NCBI GenBank assembly: GCA_028095005.1
Contig: CM051463.1
Span: 64,766,251-64,830,250 of the forward strand
Origin: Rhynchospora pubera
Lineage: Eukaryota; Streptophyta; Magnoliopsida; Poales; Cyperaceae
Length of the DNA stretch: 64,000 nt
Direction: 5' to 3'
The notes below the pieces were generated by a model, which did no database searches, had not been told where the DNA came from, and saw only the letters and a program-made list of their open reading frames with translations. The translations under genes were made by a program, and so were the position numbers. Positions within the stretch are counted from its first letter, which is position 1. Each line of letters begins with the position of its first letter. Shown here in pieces: positions 37,114 to 46,907 of the stretch.

Positions 37114-37604
37114 ATGGATGCCATCGATTCCGTCGTCGACCCATTGAGAGTGTTCGCCAAAGACAGCGTTCGTCTTGTCAAGCGTTGCCACAAACCCTAT
37201 AGGAAAGGTAAGGATTCGTTTTTTTTGGTCTCCCGATCCTTAATCTCTTTATTCGAGTATTTTGTGGTTTTAAGCAATTGATTGATTCTTGATTCATGCT
37301 GATTTGTTCATTTGTAGAGTTCTCGAAGGTGGCTGTCAGCTCCACTTTTCCATTTGGCGCCTCGCCTCGGCGCTTGGCTTCCTCTCCTGGAGTCTTCTCA
37401 TCTTCTCTCCTTCAAAGGTACATAGTGAACTCAAACTATCAATTTGAAGTCTTTTCATCTTCTCTCAGCCCATCAGGTCGTCCGCCGTCATCCAGGCCAC
37501 TCTTCGCACCGGGGCTCAGGCCTTGCATCTCGGCAGAGCGTCGATTTCACTCAGTGCAACATGTGTTTGGTACAAAGAGATTTAGAGTAGTTCTCAACAT
37601 ATAA
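37114..37604 (+). pseudogene. Captured SEC61-gamma start fused to foreign sequence
   Basis: Exon 1 (37114-37207) encodes MDAIDSVVDPLRVFAKDSVR followed by LVKRCHKPYRK, the N-terminus of SEC61-gamma, the small subunit of the ER translocon. After a GT-AG intron, exon 2 (37318) continues EFSKVAV and then leaves the family: the single transmembrane segment is missing. The frame nevertheless stays open for about 88 more codons, ending at 37604, giving a possible 126-residue chimeric protein. The SEC61-gamma leader region upstream (about 36960-37113, CT-rich) came along. It cannot work as SEC61-gamma. Confidence 0.85.
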
Positions 37605-38262
37605 ACACTATTATAACACATTTTAATTGGTCACACGTACCATACTTTCCATGCTAATTTGGGACTTACACTTTGACCTACACGTGTTGGCCTTCATGGC
37701 GTTAAGACTTTTGTTTAGTTCGGCTTATTATCTCAAACTAAACCATATTTCTACTCCAAACAGTAAACCATATAGGACCTCAAGCAGATTCAGTTTGGAA
37801 AGGGAGACACAGAAACTAATTTCAGTGAAGTGAATGAGTTGCTATCCATGTTACGCATTTTGTTTTGATAGTTCAAATTTACTTCCTATTATATACCACA
37901 TTCTTCATTTGTTCGGTCAATAAATCAACAGCAATAAATTTATACAATTCATTGGTGGTGAGGTTAGGTTTTAGTTTGACCAGATAACATAGAAAGGGGT
38001 ACAAAACAATTGCATCAGGCGGTACGATAGTAATAATCACGTCTATACATATCAGTGCTCATGCTCACATTCACCAATTAGTTTACAACTTAATTTGCAA
38101 TTTCAATTAAGACAATAATGAACTCTAGCAGCTATTTTTCATGAATGCAATGACACTCATACGGTGTCAGGTCTTCTTCTCTTCTTTGCTTCTTCTCTTT
38201 TTTAATTTAATTTAATTTAATTAATTCTGGGTATGTCATGTTATGTTATGTTATGTTATGTC

Positions 38263-38921
38263 GGTGAAAACAGCAAGTTCTCTTATGGGTATGCAAGCTC
38301 CACTGGGAAAAAAAGTACTCCATGGAAGATTTCTATGAAACCCGAATTGCTTCTGTTGATAATCAACTTGTTGGTTTGTTTGGCATCTTTGATGGTACTT
38401 CATCAGTATCAATCTCAATTCAATTAATTGCCTTTCATGGTAATGACTATTCTATTTTCTCTGCCTAGGCCATGGCGGTGCTCGAGTGGCCGAGTATGTC
38501 AAGGAGCACTTAATCAGTAACTTGATCCGCCAGCCTCATTTCATTTCCGATGCCAGGAAGGCTATAAGTCGCTCCTCTATCTTCCTTTTCTTCTTCTTTT
38601 TTCTTTTCTATTTTTTTATTTTAATTTCAACTCCTCATCCCATGCATGCCTTTTTGTTGCAGTCGATGCCTACAAGACCAGGACTTTCTTGCTTCAGACA
38701 ATAGCCAGAACAGGGATGCCGGCTCCACTGCCTCCACAGCCGTGCTCATAGGCGACCGCCTTGTTGTCGCCAATGTCGGCTCCACTACTTTCCCTCTTGA
38801 CATGCTCTTGTTTTCTGTACACAATAACACAACGCAGCCATATCAGCATCAAGGGACCATAAGCCAGACCAAACTGACGAGCGCCAGAGAATCGAGGAGG
38901 CAGGCGGGTTTGTCATGTGGG
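38263..38921 (+). pseudogene. Captured PP2C protein phosphatase fragment
   Basis: Pieces of a PP2C appear in order: GENSKFSYGYASS and, after a one-base shift, MEDFYETRIASVDNQLVG (38263-38394); HGGARVAEYVKEHLISNLI (38469-38567); LASDNSQNRDAGSTASTAV and GDRLVVANVG (38663-38783); HKPDQTDERQRIEEAGGF in part (38852-38921). The metal-binding DGHGG motif spans the first junction. There are frameshifts in two exons, a non-consensus donor, and a gap between VANVG and the HKPD block. The C-terminal third with the last catalytic Asp residues is missing. It resembles the WIN2/PP2C59-like group rather than the clade A ABA co-receptors. Confidence 0.88.
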
Positions 38922-38968
38922 CCTGTATGTTCATTCTATCTGCATAAGCCCTTCCTGGTTTTTACAAT

Positions 38969-39095
38969 AAGGGATCATTGTCTATGGATACTTCTCTTAT
39001 TTGAGTTCCTATTATCTTTACTACTCATAAAAGCATCCTACGAAGGTTGTAAGAAAAATCAGATAAGAGAAGTATCCATAGACAATGATCCCTTG
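38969..39095. repeat. Inverted repeat, about 35-bp arms
   Basis: AAGGGATCATTGTCTATGG and onward (38969-39004) is repeated as its complement at 39059-39093 with about one mismatch, separated by about 54 nt. It lies just after the PP2C fragment in the Helitron. Confidence 0.85.
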
Positions 39096-39893
39096 ATCGT
39101 TATTTCTGATTTTGTGTTAGAATTTTTCTTTAACTCAATTGTTGTTCAAATATATGGGATTTCAGCATAAACGCTTTTTTGTTGCTAATTTTGTTTTATT
39201 TTTTTGCTGGTACATATGATTATTGTTTGAAATTGTATTGTCGTTTCACTCATTGATGTAGCTTAGAACTTGGATGAGACACATGAATGGAAGGTGGCTA
39301 GAAGTACTCTCAATATCTCGATTGTCCACTTTCTGCATATTTCTATATGGATAGCTTACTTGATAGCTTACTTTTGTACGACTGGGTGTGTGCTTGTTTG
39401 GTAGGAAAAAGGTACTCAACAGCTCCTACTGAGCCATTTGATAAAACCTGATTCATGTCCCTAAATTTGCTTTATACTTCTGAGTTCTGAATTGTAAATT
39501 AGTGTTGGTATAATCAAATTTCACGCGATGGTCAGATTATGACGTGTACCAAGGGCTATAACCCAAGTGCGGTCCTCCAAAAAAAAAAAGAAAAACATTA
39601 AAAGATTGGATGCCCTAGTAAAATTTTTTTCCATAATTTACACAATTGCGTATTTGCATGGTTCACTTGTTTTTTATGCAATAAATAATTTACACATTAC
39701 GTTTAAATTTTTTATAGTTCCAGGGTCCTTTTTAAAATTTCATTTACATGTACATTTTATTTAGTAAACATTGAACAATGGAACCAGATGGACAATATCA
39801 GAAATGCAGATGCTCCACATTCTTGAAGCGTATAAAAGTTTCTACATAATCTAGCATCTCATATACTGACTTACAGATTTGTCTTTTGTACAG

Positions 39894-40100
39894 AACTACT
39901 CTTCAATCCTGACTGTCCATCCTGAGATCATTGACGGTCAGCCAGGCACGCTTGTGGTGGAGTCCTTTGCTGTAGATATACCAGATGGAAACACTGATGA
40001 CGAGACTTGCTTTTTTGTAAAAGCCCTTCTGAAATGCAACCTCAAGGCGCTTGTTGATGTGTCTGAGCCTATTATGTTTTCTGTTCAATTAAGGAGTTAG
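39894..40100 (+). pseudogene. Captured PYR/PYL-type ABA receptor, last-exon fragment
   Basis: After an AG acceptor (39892-39893) the frame reads NYSSILTVHPEIIDGQPGT, then VVESFAVDIPDGNTDDETC and ALLKCNLKALVDVSE. This is the last exon of PYL7-10-like receptors: the segment from the 'NYSS' start through the C-terminal helix that packs on PP2Cs. Homology ends near 40065 and the frame stops at 40100. The parts that hold most of the ligand pocket and the gate loop are absent. Confidence 0.88.
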
Positions 40101-40805
40101 TTTGGATTTGGGTAAGATTAACTGCAGATTTGGCGGGATTTGTTAGTGGTTGTTCTGTAAATATTCTAATATTGAGACCTACGGCTAAGAAGAAGGCATG
40201 CTTGTCGGAGTTTAGGCGTAAGAATGTTAACAAATTGCATTTTTATTTTTGGACTTACCTTGTGCCATTTTTTGGTTAATTGTTATATTTGAGCCAAGTC
40301 TATAATTTGTAATAACTATATGAATTCTTTATTGCTTCTCTAATTCTCTGTACCTTTTGCTCGTTAATTTTAAACTCATGAGCTGTCAGGATACAAGATG
40401 GTATGAGGTACAATAGATCATGTACTGTCTCTGGGTACCGACATATTACAACAATGCCTTATCTTGTTTACCAGATTTACAAATCCAAACTTGTTTTATA
40501 AATCACTGATACAAGAGAGCCCCGGATCTCAGTTTTAATTTTTAGTCTGTATTTTCTGAACCAAATTTAAACACTGAATTTGTATGCAATTCGAGTTGCA
40601 GGGATCTGAACATTCTATGCTCCTTTATTTGTAATGTGTACTATATGTAGAGTCTCATGCATGATGTTTAATCGAGACAAATCGAAGTACTAACTTGGGA
40701 GATGTAATAAAGTGCTAGCATAGGTTGAGTGTCATAAAATATTGTGCCAAATAATATATTTACATATTAAAGTTTACCCGCACATTGAGCGGGCACTGCT
40801 GCTAG

Positions 40806-41196
40806 TAATCAATAATAAACAAGAACAACGATTCACATTTCTTATTTGAAATTTAGCTTTTGAATTATTAGTGGAAAAATATTGGGGTAATTGATGAATT
40901 TTTCTTCTTAAGAAAGTAATAATAACTTAATTCATCACAGTATTAATGCTTAACAATTAAGTGCCCATCACTTAATCCTTACGTTACAAGGGATCAACCA
41001 TATTAGGGAAAAAACCAACGAAAACACAGAAGAAATTGATGGAAGAATTTTCAGCCGTTCTGACAAGTTGAGTTCTGTGAAAAGAGCTTTAATCGAACAG
41101 CTCGGAACTCTGACAAATTTTAGCAAATAGTTTTCATTAACATTTAACAGTCTTTGTTGTTGCAATTTGCACGTGCATCGGGCCAAAAACAATGTT
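40806..41196. other. Intergenic, no gene seen
   Basis: AT-rich spacer between the Helitron and the TIR element at 41197. I see nothing coding. Confidence 0.5.
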
Positions 41197-41948
41197 GGAA
41201 TAATTAGATATATGCCATTATGAAAATTGTCATTTCGAAAAATGTCATCCTTAAATAGTTAATTATTTTTATGCCATTGTAAAAAAGTCAAAATTAGTTT
41301 TATACCGTTAATTTCTCCCAAAATGATTAAAATTAGAAATATGCCACTATAAAACTTGACATATTTTTTTAAAATACCTAAATTACCTTGATACATTTTT
41401 TAGTAAACAAAAAGAAAAATATTTCGGAAAGGGGCAAGAAAACAGAGTGTCCTTACGAAAGGGATTAGACGGTAAGAAAAAATCTTTCATTTTTCTCAAC
41501 TTCGTGATGTGCACCGTACATCTAATGCGGTGCCTAGTGAAAAGAAACTGATTTATAAAATATACGGTAAGTAAATGATTTTATATAAATATACTTGTCA
41601 GTGACAAAATGAAAAGGGACAAACGTGGTTTGCAACTCGAATAATTTTTTCGTTTATCACAGTAATCAAATTTTCAACTAAGCAAATGATTATTTTAAGG
41701 GACCAACAAGGTTGACAATTCTTTTTTTCTTTTACGATGTCATATTTCTAATTTTAATATTTATAATGGTATATTTCTAATTATATTATTTTATAGTGGC
41801 ATATTTAAAAGGGTATAATAGTCAAATTAAATGACTGATGGCATAAATTTAATTTTATCATTTAATGATGACATAAAAATAATTTGTCATTTAGTGATGG
41901 CATATCTCTAATTTCTAATTTTTATAGTGGCATAAATCTAAATCACCC
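41197..41948. mobile_element. TIR element, TTAGATTTATG family, copy 2
   Basis: The left end is GGAATAATTAGATATATGCC and the right end TATAGTGGCATAAATCTAAATCACCC. The interior has repeated ATTTAGTGATGGCATA-type blocks. Related to 35196-36053. Confidence 0.65.
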
Positions 41949-42383
41949 TTTATTAAATATGATCTAGAGTTTTATATTTCTTTATCTAGAATATACATAA
42001 AAAAAATATGGTAATCATAGCATATTAAAGATGCGATATTTAATTTCCATTTTTCTTTATTAACTGGCGCACTTAAGATATGCAACTGTGCACGTTTCTC
42101 TTGCACCTGATCAAGTATGCATTGACAAACATTTGATGTATTTAGACATTATCATTTTTCTTAAAACAAACAAAATGCACCCGGGGCAATTCTTATCAAC
42201 TGCAAATGCTTCATATGCTGTCAACACAACAGAAATTCGGCAATACAGCATTTATTGTCAACCACCTCAGGTGTATTGGACATTAATTGGCACTACTAAA
42301 TTAGGAAGATATTCCATCACAGTGGACCCGCATTTCAGTGATATCAGCTTCTTGCCAAATTTTCATTTGCCTCTTCTCTCTCT

Positions 42384-42390
42384 TATAAAT
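42384..42390 (+). promoter_or_regulatory. TATA box of neprosin-domain gene
   Basis: TATAAAT lies 51 nt upstream of the ATG at 42441, in a CTCTTCTCTCTCTT context. Confidence 0.55.
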
Positions 42391-42440
42391 ACTGTCAAAT
42401 TAAAAACAAAATATTAGTATTAGCTTGAAAAATAGTTTCC

Positions 42441-44920
42441 ATGGCGTTGCTTAAGAGGCTAAGCTATTTCGTTGCTGCTTTCTTTGTTCTCCTCGTACAA
42501 AAGAAAATAAATGCTAGAGAGTTACATGGACAAGCTGTCAAGGTACTTATTTCCTAGAAACATTTGGTTTTGTAGAAGTTTACAGTTCTGCCCATAAAAT
42601 ACTTGTAAATTGCAGAAAGGATTGCTGGAACCAGCTACACTCCTTGGGAAGAAATCAGAATTTGAAAGAGCAGTGTCTGCCTTTATGAATCCAGAATTCC
42701 ATGTGGACGAAGCCTTAGGGGGTCAAGACTACACAAATAATGTAAGTCGTACGCGTTTTTTTTTTTTATTGTTTTAAACTTTTAATAGTATCATGATTTT
42801 GTTATTGCTTATACAGTATCCTATAAGTGATGTATTGTGTTCTGAAAAAGGATCAACTAAAACTTGATAGGTCAATTTTAAGTGAACTTAGATTGAGACA
42901 TCTTGATATTACAATTAATTGACAAACTTAACAATATTTTTATGTTAGATTGAAAAATTTTCAAATTAACATGAAGAAAATTTTATAAGTATGATGAGGA
43001 CGATGAATCTTGGGATGATTTATCAGCCCCCGCTTTCTATATTTCTTGAATTAAAATCTAGAGGGCATAATTTGGAATTGGGTTTATGGGTTTATTATCT
43101 CCATCACTTCAAAATAAACTGTCGGCATATTAGCATGTAGATACTAGATAGAGTATATCTAATATTTTAGGCATTTTTTTTAATGTAAAGCATATGACGA
43201 ACTTTTTAAAATTTTTAATTCTTCAATAATAGATAATTACTCATGTATCAAATCTCGTAATCTTCTATGTAGGTATGATATGATATACGTATCACATTGA
43301 ATACCATACAGAATTATTGCCCAAAAATATTGTATTTCCAACTTTAAACTTATCATGATTGCCGAGAATTCCAAGTTACATATTCGGCAAAACATAGGAA
43401 TATGGGGTTTCCATTCTTAAAACTTTTGTTTCCATGCATGCGTAACGTGCTTTGTTAACATTCGGAATTTCGGATGGTGTATTATTAATTGTTCCTTAGT
43501 TATGCAAGATTTTTAAGATTGATATTTCTTTTATATATTGCAGTTCTTTCTTTAATCGTGCAACATTTTAAGATTCCATATCAAGACACTATTATGGGTG
43601 TGCGCCAGCATTTTTGTACTATCATCGTTAAATATACATGGAATTTTTCTCTGTTCTTGTCTACATACATGCAAGCATTTTTCTCTGTTCTTGTCTACAA
43701 ATTGATAAATATACATGTTCTGAAAATATGTAGTGGGCAGTATACGTTGCGGGAGCGACAGAACCGGTGAAGTTTGCTGGAGCTACAGCTAAACAGGTAG
43801 TGTACGGTGTGCCGAACTTGAAAGCTGGTCAGATTAGTGCTGCTATTGTTTCTGTTGCAAACAGAGGAGGTGGAGGATCTCTAGATACACAGAATTTCAT
43901 CATGGCAGGATGGCTAGTATGTACATTTTATCCATATCATCAACATTTGATAATTGTGCTCTGTATAAAATTGTTCATTGTGAAAATGGATCAAAAAAAG
44001 ATGTCATGTTATACTTTCGGCTTATCTACAAGATAATATGTTACATTAAAATCCGAAATATTGGTAATGAACTAATGGAAAATAAATATTATCAAATATA
44101 GCATGAATCTAATTAATTTTATAAACAGGTAAGTCCGGGTGACTATGGGGATACTCGTACGCACTTCTTTACGTACTGGACTGTAAGTTTCTACTGTATA
44201 CACTTCTGTTTTCATTTCACATTTTTTTCAATATATAGTATCAAATGAGTTGCCATTTCTGTGAAACATAAAATTTATCACTCATTTATGGAATGATTCT
44301 AATTTTTGAAGAAATAAATGACAGGCCGATGGATCACGTAACACTGGATGCTTGGACATGCGCTGCTGGGGCTTTATACTAGCCAACAATTCAGAACTCA
44401 TTCCAGGATCAGTTATTGACAATTATTATGACATATCAATCAAAATTTTCAAGGTATTCTCCCATAATGTGATGCATAAAATATGTTGGTCTCAGCTTGA
44501 ATTTAACTAGCTAAAGTACAATTTCTTTAAAATTTACTAAGAAAATTTCAACTATATATATAGGACCAAAACACTGGAGATTGGTGGTTGCATTACGGGC
44601 AAGGCGATAACCTCACGCCGATGGGTTATTTCTCGAAATGGATCTTCACAAGCTTGCAACAAGATGCAACCGAGTTGCAGTTTGGCGGCCTCGTCTCATT
44701 CAACAGCTCTTACACCAGCCCTCCAATGGGTAGTGGCCATTTCCCCTCAAAAGGAGAACCGGCTGCTGCGTCATTCAAAAGCGTCAGATTTGTCGATGCA
44801 AACGGACTCGAGACTCCCATCAAAGACATACGTTATAATGTGAATAATGTTAAGTGCTATGACCTTGGAAAATTTGTTTTTGATCATTTTCTCTACGGTG
44901 GTCCTGGAGGTTGCAAGTAA
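42441..44920 (+). CDS. Neprosin-domain secreted protein, probably catalytically inactive
   Basis: Six exons, all phase 0: 42441-42542, 42616-42741, 43734-43916, 44129-44182, 44325-44453 and 44564-44920, giving 316 residues. Residues 1 to about 25 form a signal peptide. Family blocks follow: AGWLVSPGDYGDTRTHFFTYW, ADGSRNTGCLDMRCWGFI, DQNTGDWWLHYG, GSGHFPSKGE and a YGGPGGC end. Neprosins are secreted glutamate endopeptidases; Glu188 and Glu297 of Nepenthes neprosin are catalytic. Here the residue before AGW is Met (about 133, NFIMAGW) and the residue in the WGGE-like block is Leu (about 241, FGGLV). The N-terminal activation region is shortened relative to the usual about 400-residue family members. 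It looks expressed (TATA box, clean introns) but likely not a protease. Confidence 0.9.
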
Positions 44921-45349
44921 AAGCTAATTATGACTGCATTTTTAGTGTGATACAAAACGGTTTTCTTGTGGAATCTGGAAAGTTGTAAGTTATTTTTCTT
45001 GCCAAAATCCTAATATGTTGGATTTGAGGCCCAAAAGGGCCCAACTCAGATCAGTACTTCATTCCTGGTCTTTTTACGGCCTTCTATACTCCCTCCCCAG
45101 TCCCCACCCAAAAAATAAATAAATAAACCGTAATTGCAAAACTGGGAATGCGCGAAATATAGAACTGGTACAATTATCTAAATATAAATTTTCCTAAACT
45201 CCGAAAAATATTGATTAAAAATCATTACAAGTGGATGGTTCCAATTCGTCATTTATAAAAAGTGTACAATATAATTTAAAAATGATTAAATAAAAAGTCG
45301 AAGTGGTCATATTCAAGATTATGAAAAAAAAAAAAAAAAGGAGCAGCAA
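44921..45349. other. Spacer between neprosin gene and integrated virus
   Basis: AT-rich, with an A run at about 45325-45340. I see no gene; the left border of the viral DNA is uncertain and may lie near 45350. Confidence 0.4.
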
Positions 45350-45795
45350 ATATTGAAGAACTTGAGCACACCGTGTAATATATCAATCCTAATCCGCTGT
45401 TGCGCTACAAAATTTGTAGCGCACTAAAGGACAAAATTTCAGGGATTGATTTAATCTTGATTTAATAAGTAGCCCCCAATTGTGTACCCATATAGTTCAT
45501 GTTATTAGTTTATAGTTTGATGTTTTCTGTCTGGTTTTAGCAAAACCTCACCTCATCGTGTTTTCCCGTGATCTTCCCTCTCTTTAGGTACTGTACGGCA
45601 GGATGGTTCTTTTGGTTAAACTAAATCTTTCAAGAAATTTTTCATTCCATAAACTATTATCTTTAGTTATTTTATCATTTATACTTTTTATTTTCAGGTT
45701 TTTAAACAGTTTTAGTGCTTAGGTATAACCTCCCCTAATTGCCTTCCTAGAGAATTGAACTTAGAAAGCCATAAGATAATTAAGAAACAAACCTC

Positions 45796-45807
45796 GCTCT
45801 GATACCA
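45796..45807 (-). other. Primer-binding site for initiator Met-tRNA (viral)
   Basis: On the minus strand the site reads TGGTATCAGAGC, followed by GAGGTTT. It is complementary to the 3' end of plant initiator methionine tRNA, the primer of caulimovirid minus-strand DNA synthesis. The complementarity extends to about 18 nt with one mismatch. Confidence 0.92.
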
Positions 45808-45888
45808 AAGTATAGTGGAAGCGAACTGATCGACTTTGAAACTTCTGATTATAAGAAATGCTGGCTTCAAAGATTGTAAGAGAAAATT

Positions 45889-45894
45889 TTTATT
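45889..45894 (-). terminator. Viral poly(A) signal
   Basis: AATAAA on the minus strand, about 80 nt downstream of the TATA box and upstream of the primer site. This order (promoter, poly(A) signal, primer site) gives the terminally redundant RNA of pararetroviruses. Confidence 0.7.
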
Positions 45895-45969
45895 GATAGA
45901 GTAAGTTTACAAGAGAAGAAGTAAGACTTCAGAGTTTTTCTGTGTGTCCTGCAACTTCTGAATGACACT

Positions 45970-45978
45970 CTTTTATAG
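45970..45978 (-). promoter_or_regulatory. Viral TATA box
   Basis: CTATAAAAG on the minus strand in the context GTCTCTATAAAAGAGTG. The predicted transcript start is about 30 nt downstream, near 45940. Upstream (46084-46230) is a cluster of GCGCACTA / TAGTGCGC motifs that could be enhancer repeats. Confidence 0.8.
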
Positions 45979-46083
45979 AGACTCGAGCTTGGTATCTCAA
46001 TAATGCATCGGGTGCTCATTGGGCCCCATCGTCATGCAATTAATTGGATTACCACATACTTTTGTCTCCCACTCAAATAAAAA

Positions 46084-46230
46084 GATGCGCACTAACACAC
46101 TTAGTGCGATCTGAAAATGAAATAAAGGAGAGCACTACCTCAGTGCTGTCCAAAAGCAAAATAAAGAAAACGCACTACTTCAATAATGCGCCTAAAGATG
46201 CACCAAGTGGCGCACTAAAACACACCAGTA
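46084..46230. promoter_or_regulatory. Cluster of GCGCACTA motifs upstream of viral TATA box
   Basis: GCGCACTAA, TTAGTGCG, CGCACTACT, ATGCGCC and GCGCACTAA occur within about 150 bp just upstream (in viral sense) of the TATA box, in both orientations. Caulimovirid promoters often carry repeated activator sites here; these particular motifs are not ones I can name. Confidence 0.5.
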
Positions 46231-46330
46231 CATACTGGCACCATTATAAAGATGCCTTTTAGAAAAGAAAAGATGCCCACTAACAGACCAAACAGGTTGG
46301 CACCGAAAGTAAGCATATTATGCACTCTAC

Positions 46331-46756
46331 CTAATAATAGATGCTCTGCTGGATTATTCGAAGCTTACTGTGAGCTTCAATCAACTTTTCGATATTATCG
46401 TTAACAGGTTCGAGGGCATCCCTTGCCCAATTATCCTTGCTAGCATTTTGTTCAAGTCTGACCTTTTGCAAATTACTCATGACTAGCAATTTTTCAAGCT
46501 CCGTAAGGGACTTTTGAATTTGGGCTTGATGTAATTCCATGAGCCTTGTTCTCATTCCTCCCTCCATATTTAAAGTCGGCCTTGAAAACAATAAATCACA
46601 AGTGATTGTCTCATAGTTTTCTATTTCTTCTGTCTGGCCACATGATGCTCCCCAGCGAACAGCGTTGTTAAGCGCTATCCTGGAATCTGGCCTGAGACTA
46701 TAACGTGGAGATCCTTCATAGCTTCTAAAAATATGGGTTAAATATTCCAGCACCAT
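46331..46756 (-). CDS. Viral ORF downstream of the polyprotein, 141 aa, unknown function
   Basis: It starts at ATG 46756, 151 nt after the polyprotein stop, and ends at 46331, about 350 nt before the TATA box. The C-terminal half is helical and charged (HQAQIQKSLTELEKL, then KLIEAHSKLRIIQQS), which suggests a coiled coil. Badnaviruses normally have no ORF here; tungrovirus has a larger ORF4 at this place. It could be a displaced badnavirus ORF1-like protein or a lineage-specific one; I cannot decide by eye. The frame has no internal stop. Confidence 0.7.
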   Translation of the reverse strand: MVLEYLTHIFRSYEGSPRYSLRPDSRIALNNAVRWGASCGQTEEIENYETITCDLLFSRPTLNMEGGMRTRLMELHQAQIQKSLTELEKLLVMSNLQKVRLEQNASKDNWARDALEPVNDNIEKLIEAHSKLRIIQQSIYY

Positions 46757-46800
46757 TTCTGCAAAAATATAAACAAACTGAAACTATTAAACAAAAGACA

Positions 46801-46847
46801 GTTTTCCGTAGATTACTGTCAAAGATCAATGGTTTTCCGTAGATTAC
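46801..46847. repeat. Short tandem repeat between viral polyprotein and last ORF
   Basis: GTTTTCCGTAGATTAC occurs at 46801-46816 and 46832-46847, a period of 31 bp. Confidence 0.8.
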
Positions 46848-46907
46848 CATCAGACCTGAAAAAGAAAAACAAAATAATTAAACATTTATTTGGATTTTAA
46901 AGGGAAA

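Larger units (their letters stand above)
36599..40805 (+). mobile_element. Non-autonomous Helitron carrying captured gene fragments
   Basis: The 5' end TCTCTACTACATATAAAG starts right after an A (36598), and plant Helitrons typically begin TCTCTACTA. The 3' end is CTAG (40802-40805) followed by T (40806), preceded by a hairpin CCCGC...GCGGG (40777-40781 with 40789-40793) placed 8 nt before CTAG, as required. Insertion between A and T without target duplication also fits. No Rep/helicase gene is present. The element contains fragments of at least three unrelated genes on the plus strand: SEC61-gamma, a PP2C and a PYR/PYL-type receptor. Confidence 0.85.

Noticed and set aside
37114..40100. A functional cluster of SEC61-gamma, PP2C and PYL genes
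   Set aside because: All three are truncated, the PP2C is frameshifted, and they lie inside Helitron ends.
42088..42417. 109-codon ORF upstream of the neprosin gene
   Set aside because: It spans the promoter and TATA box and shows no domain or splice support.
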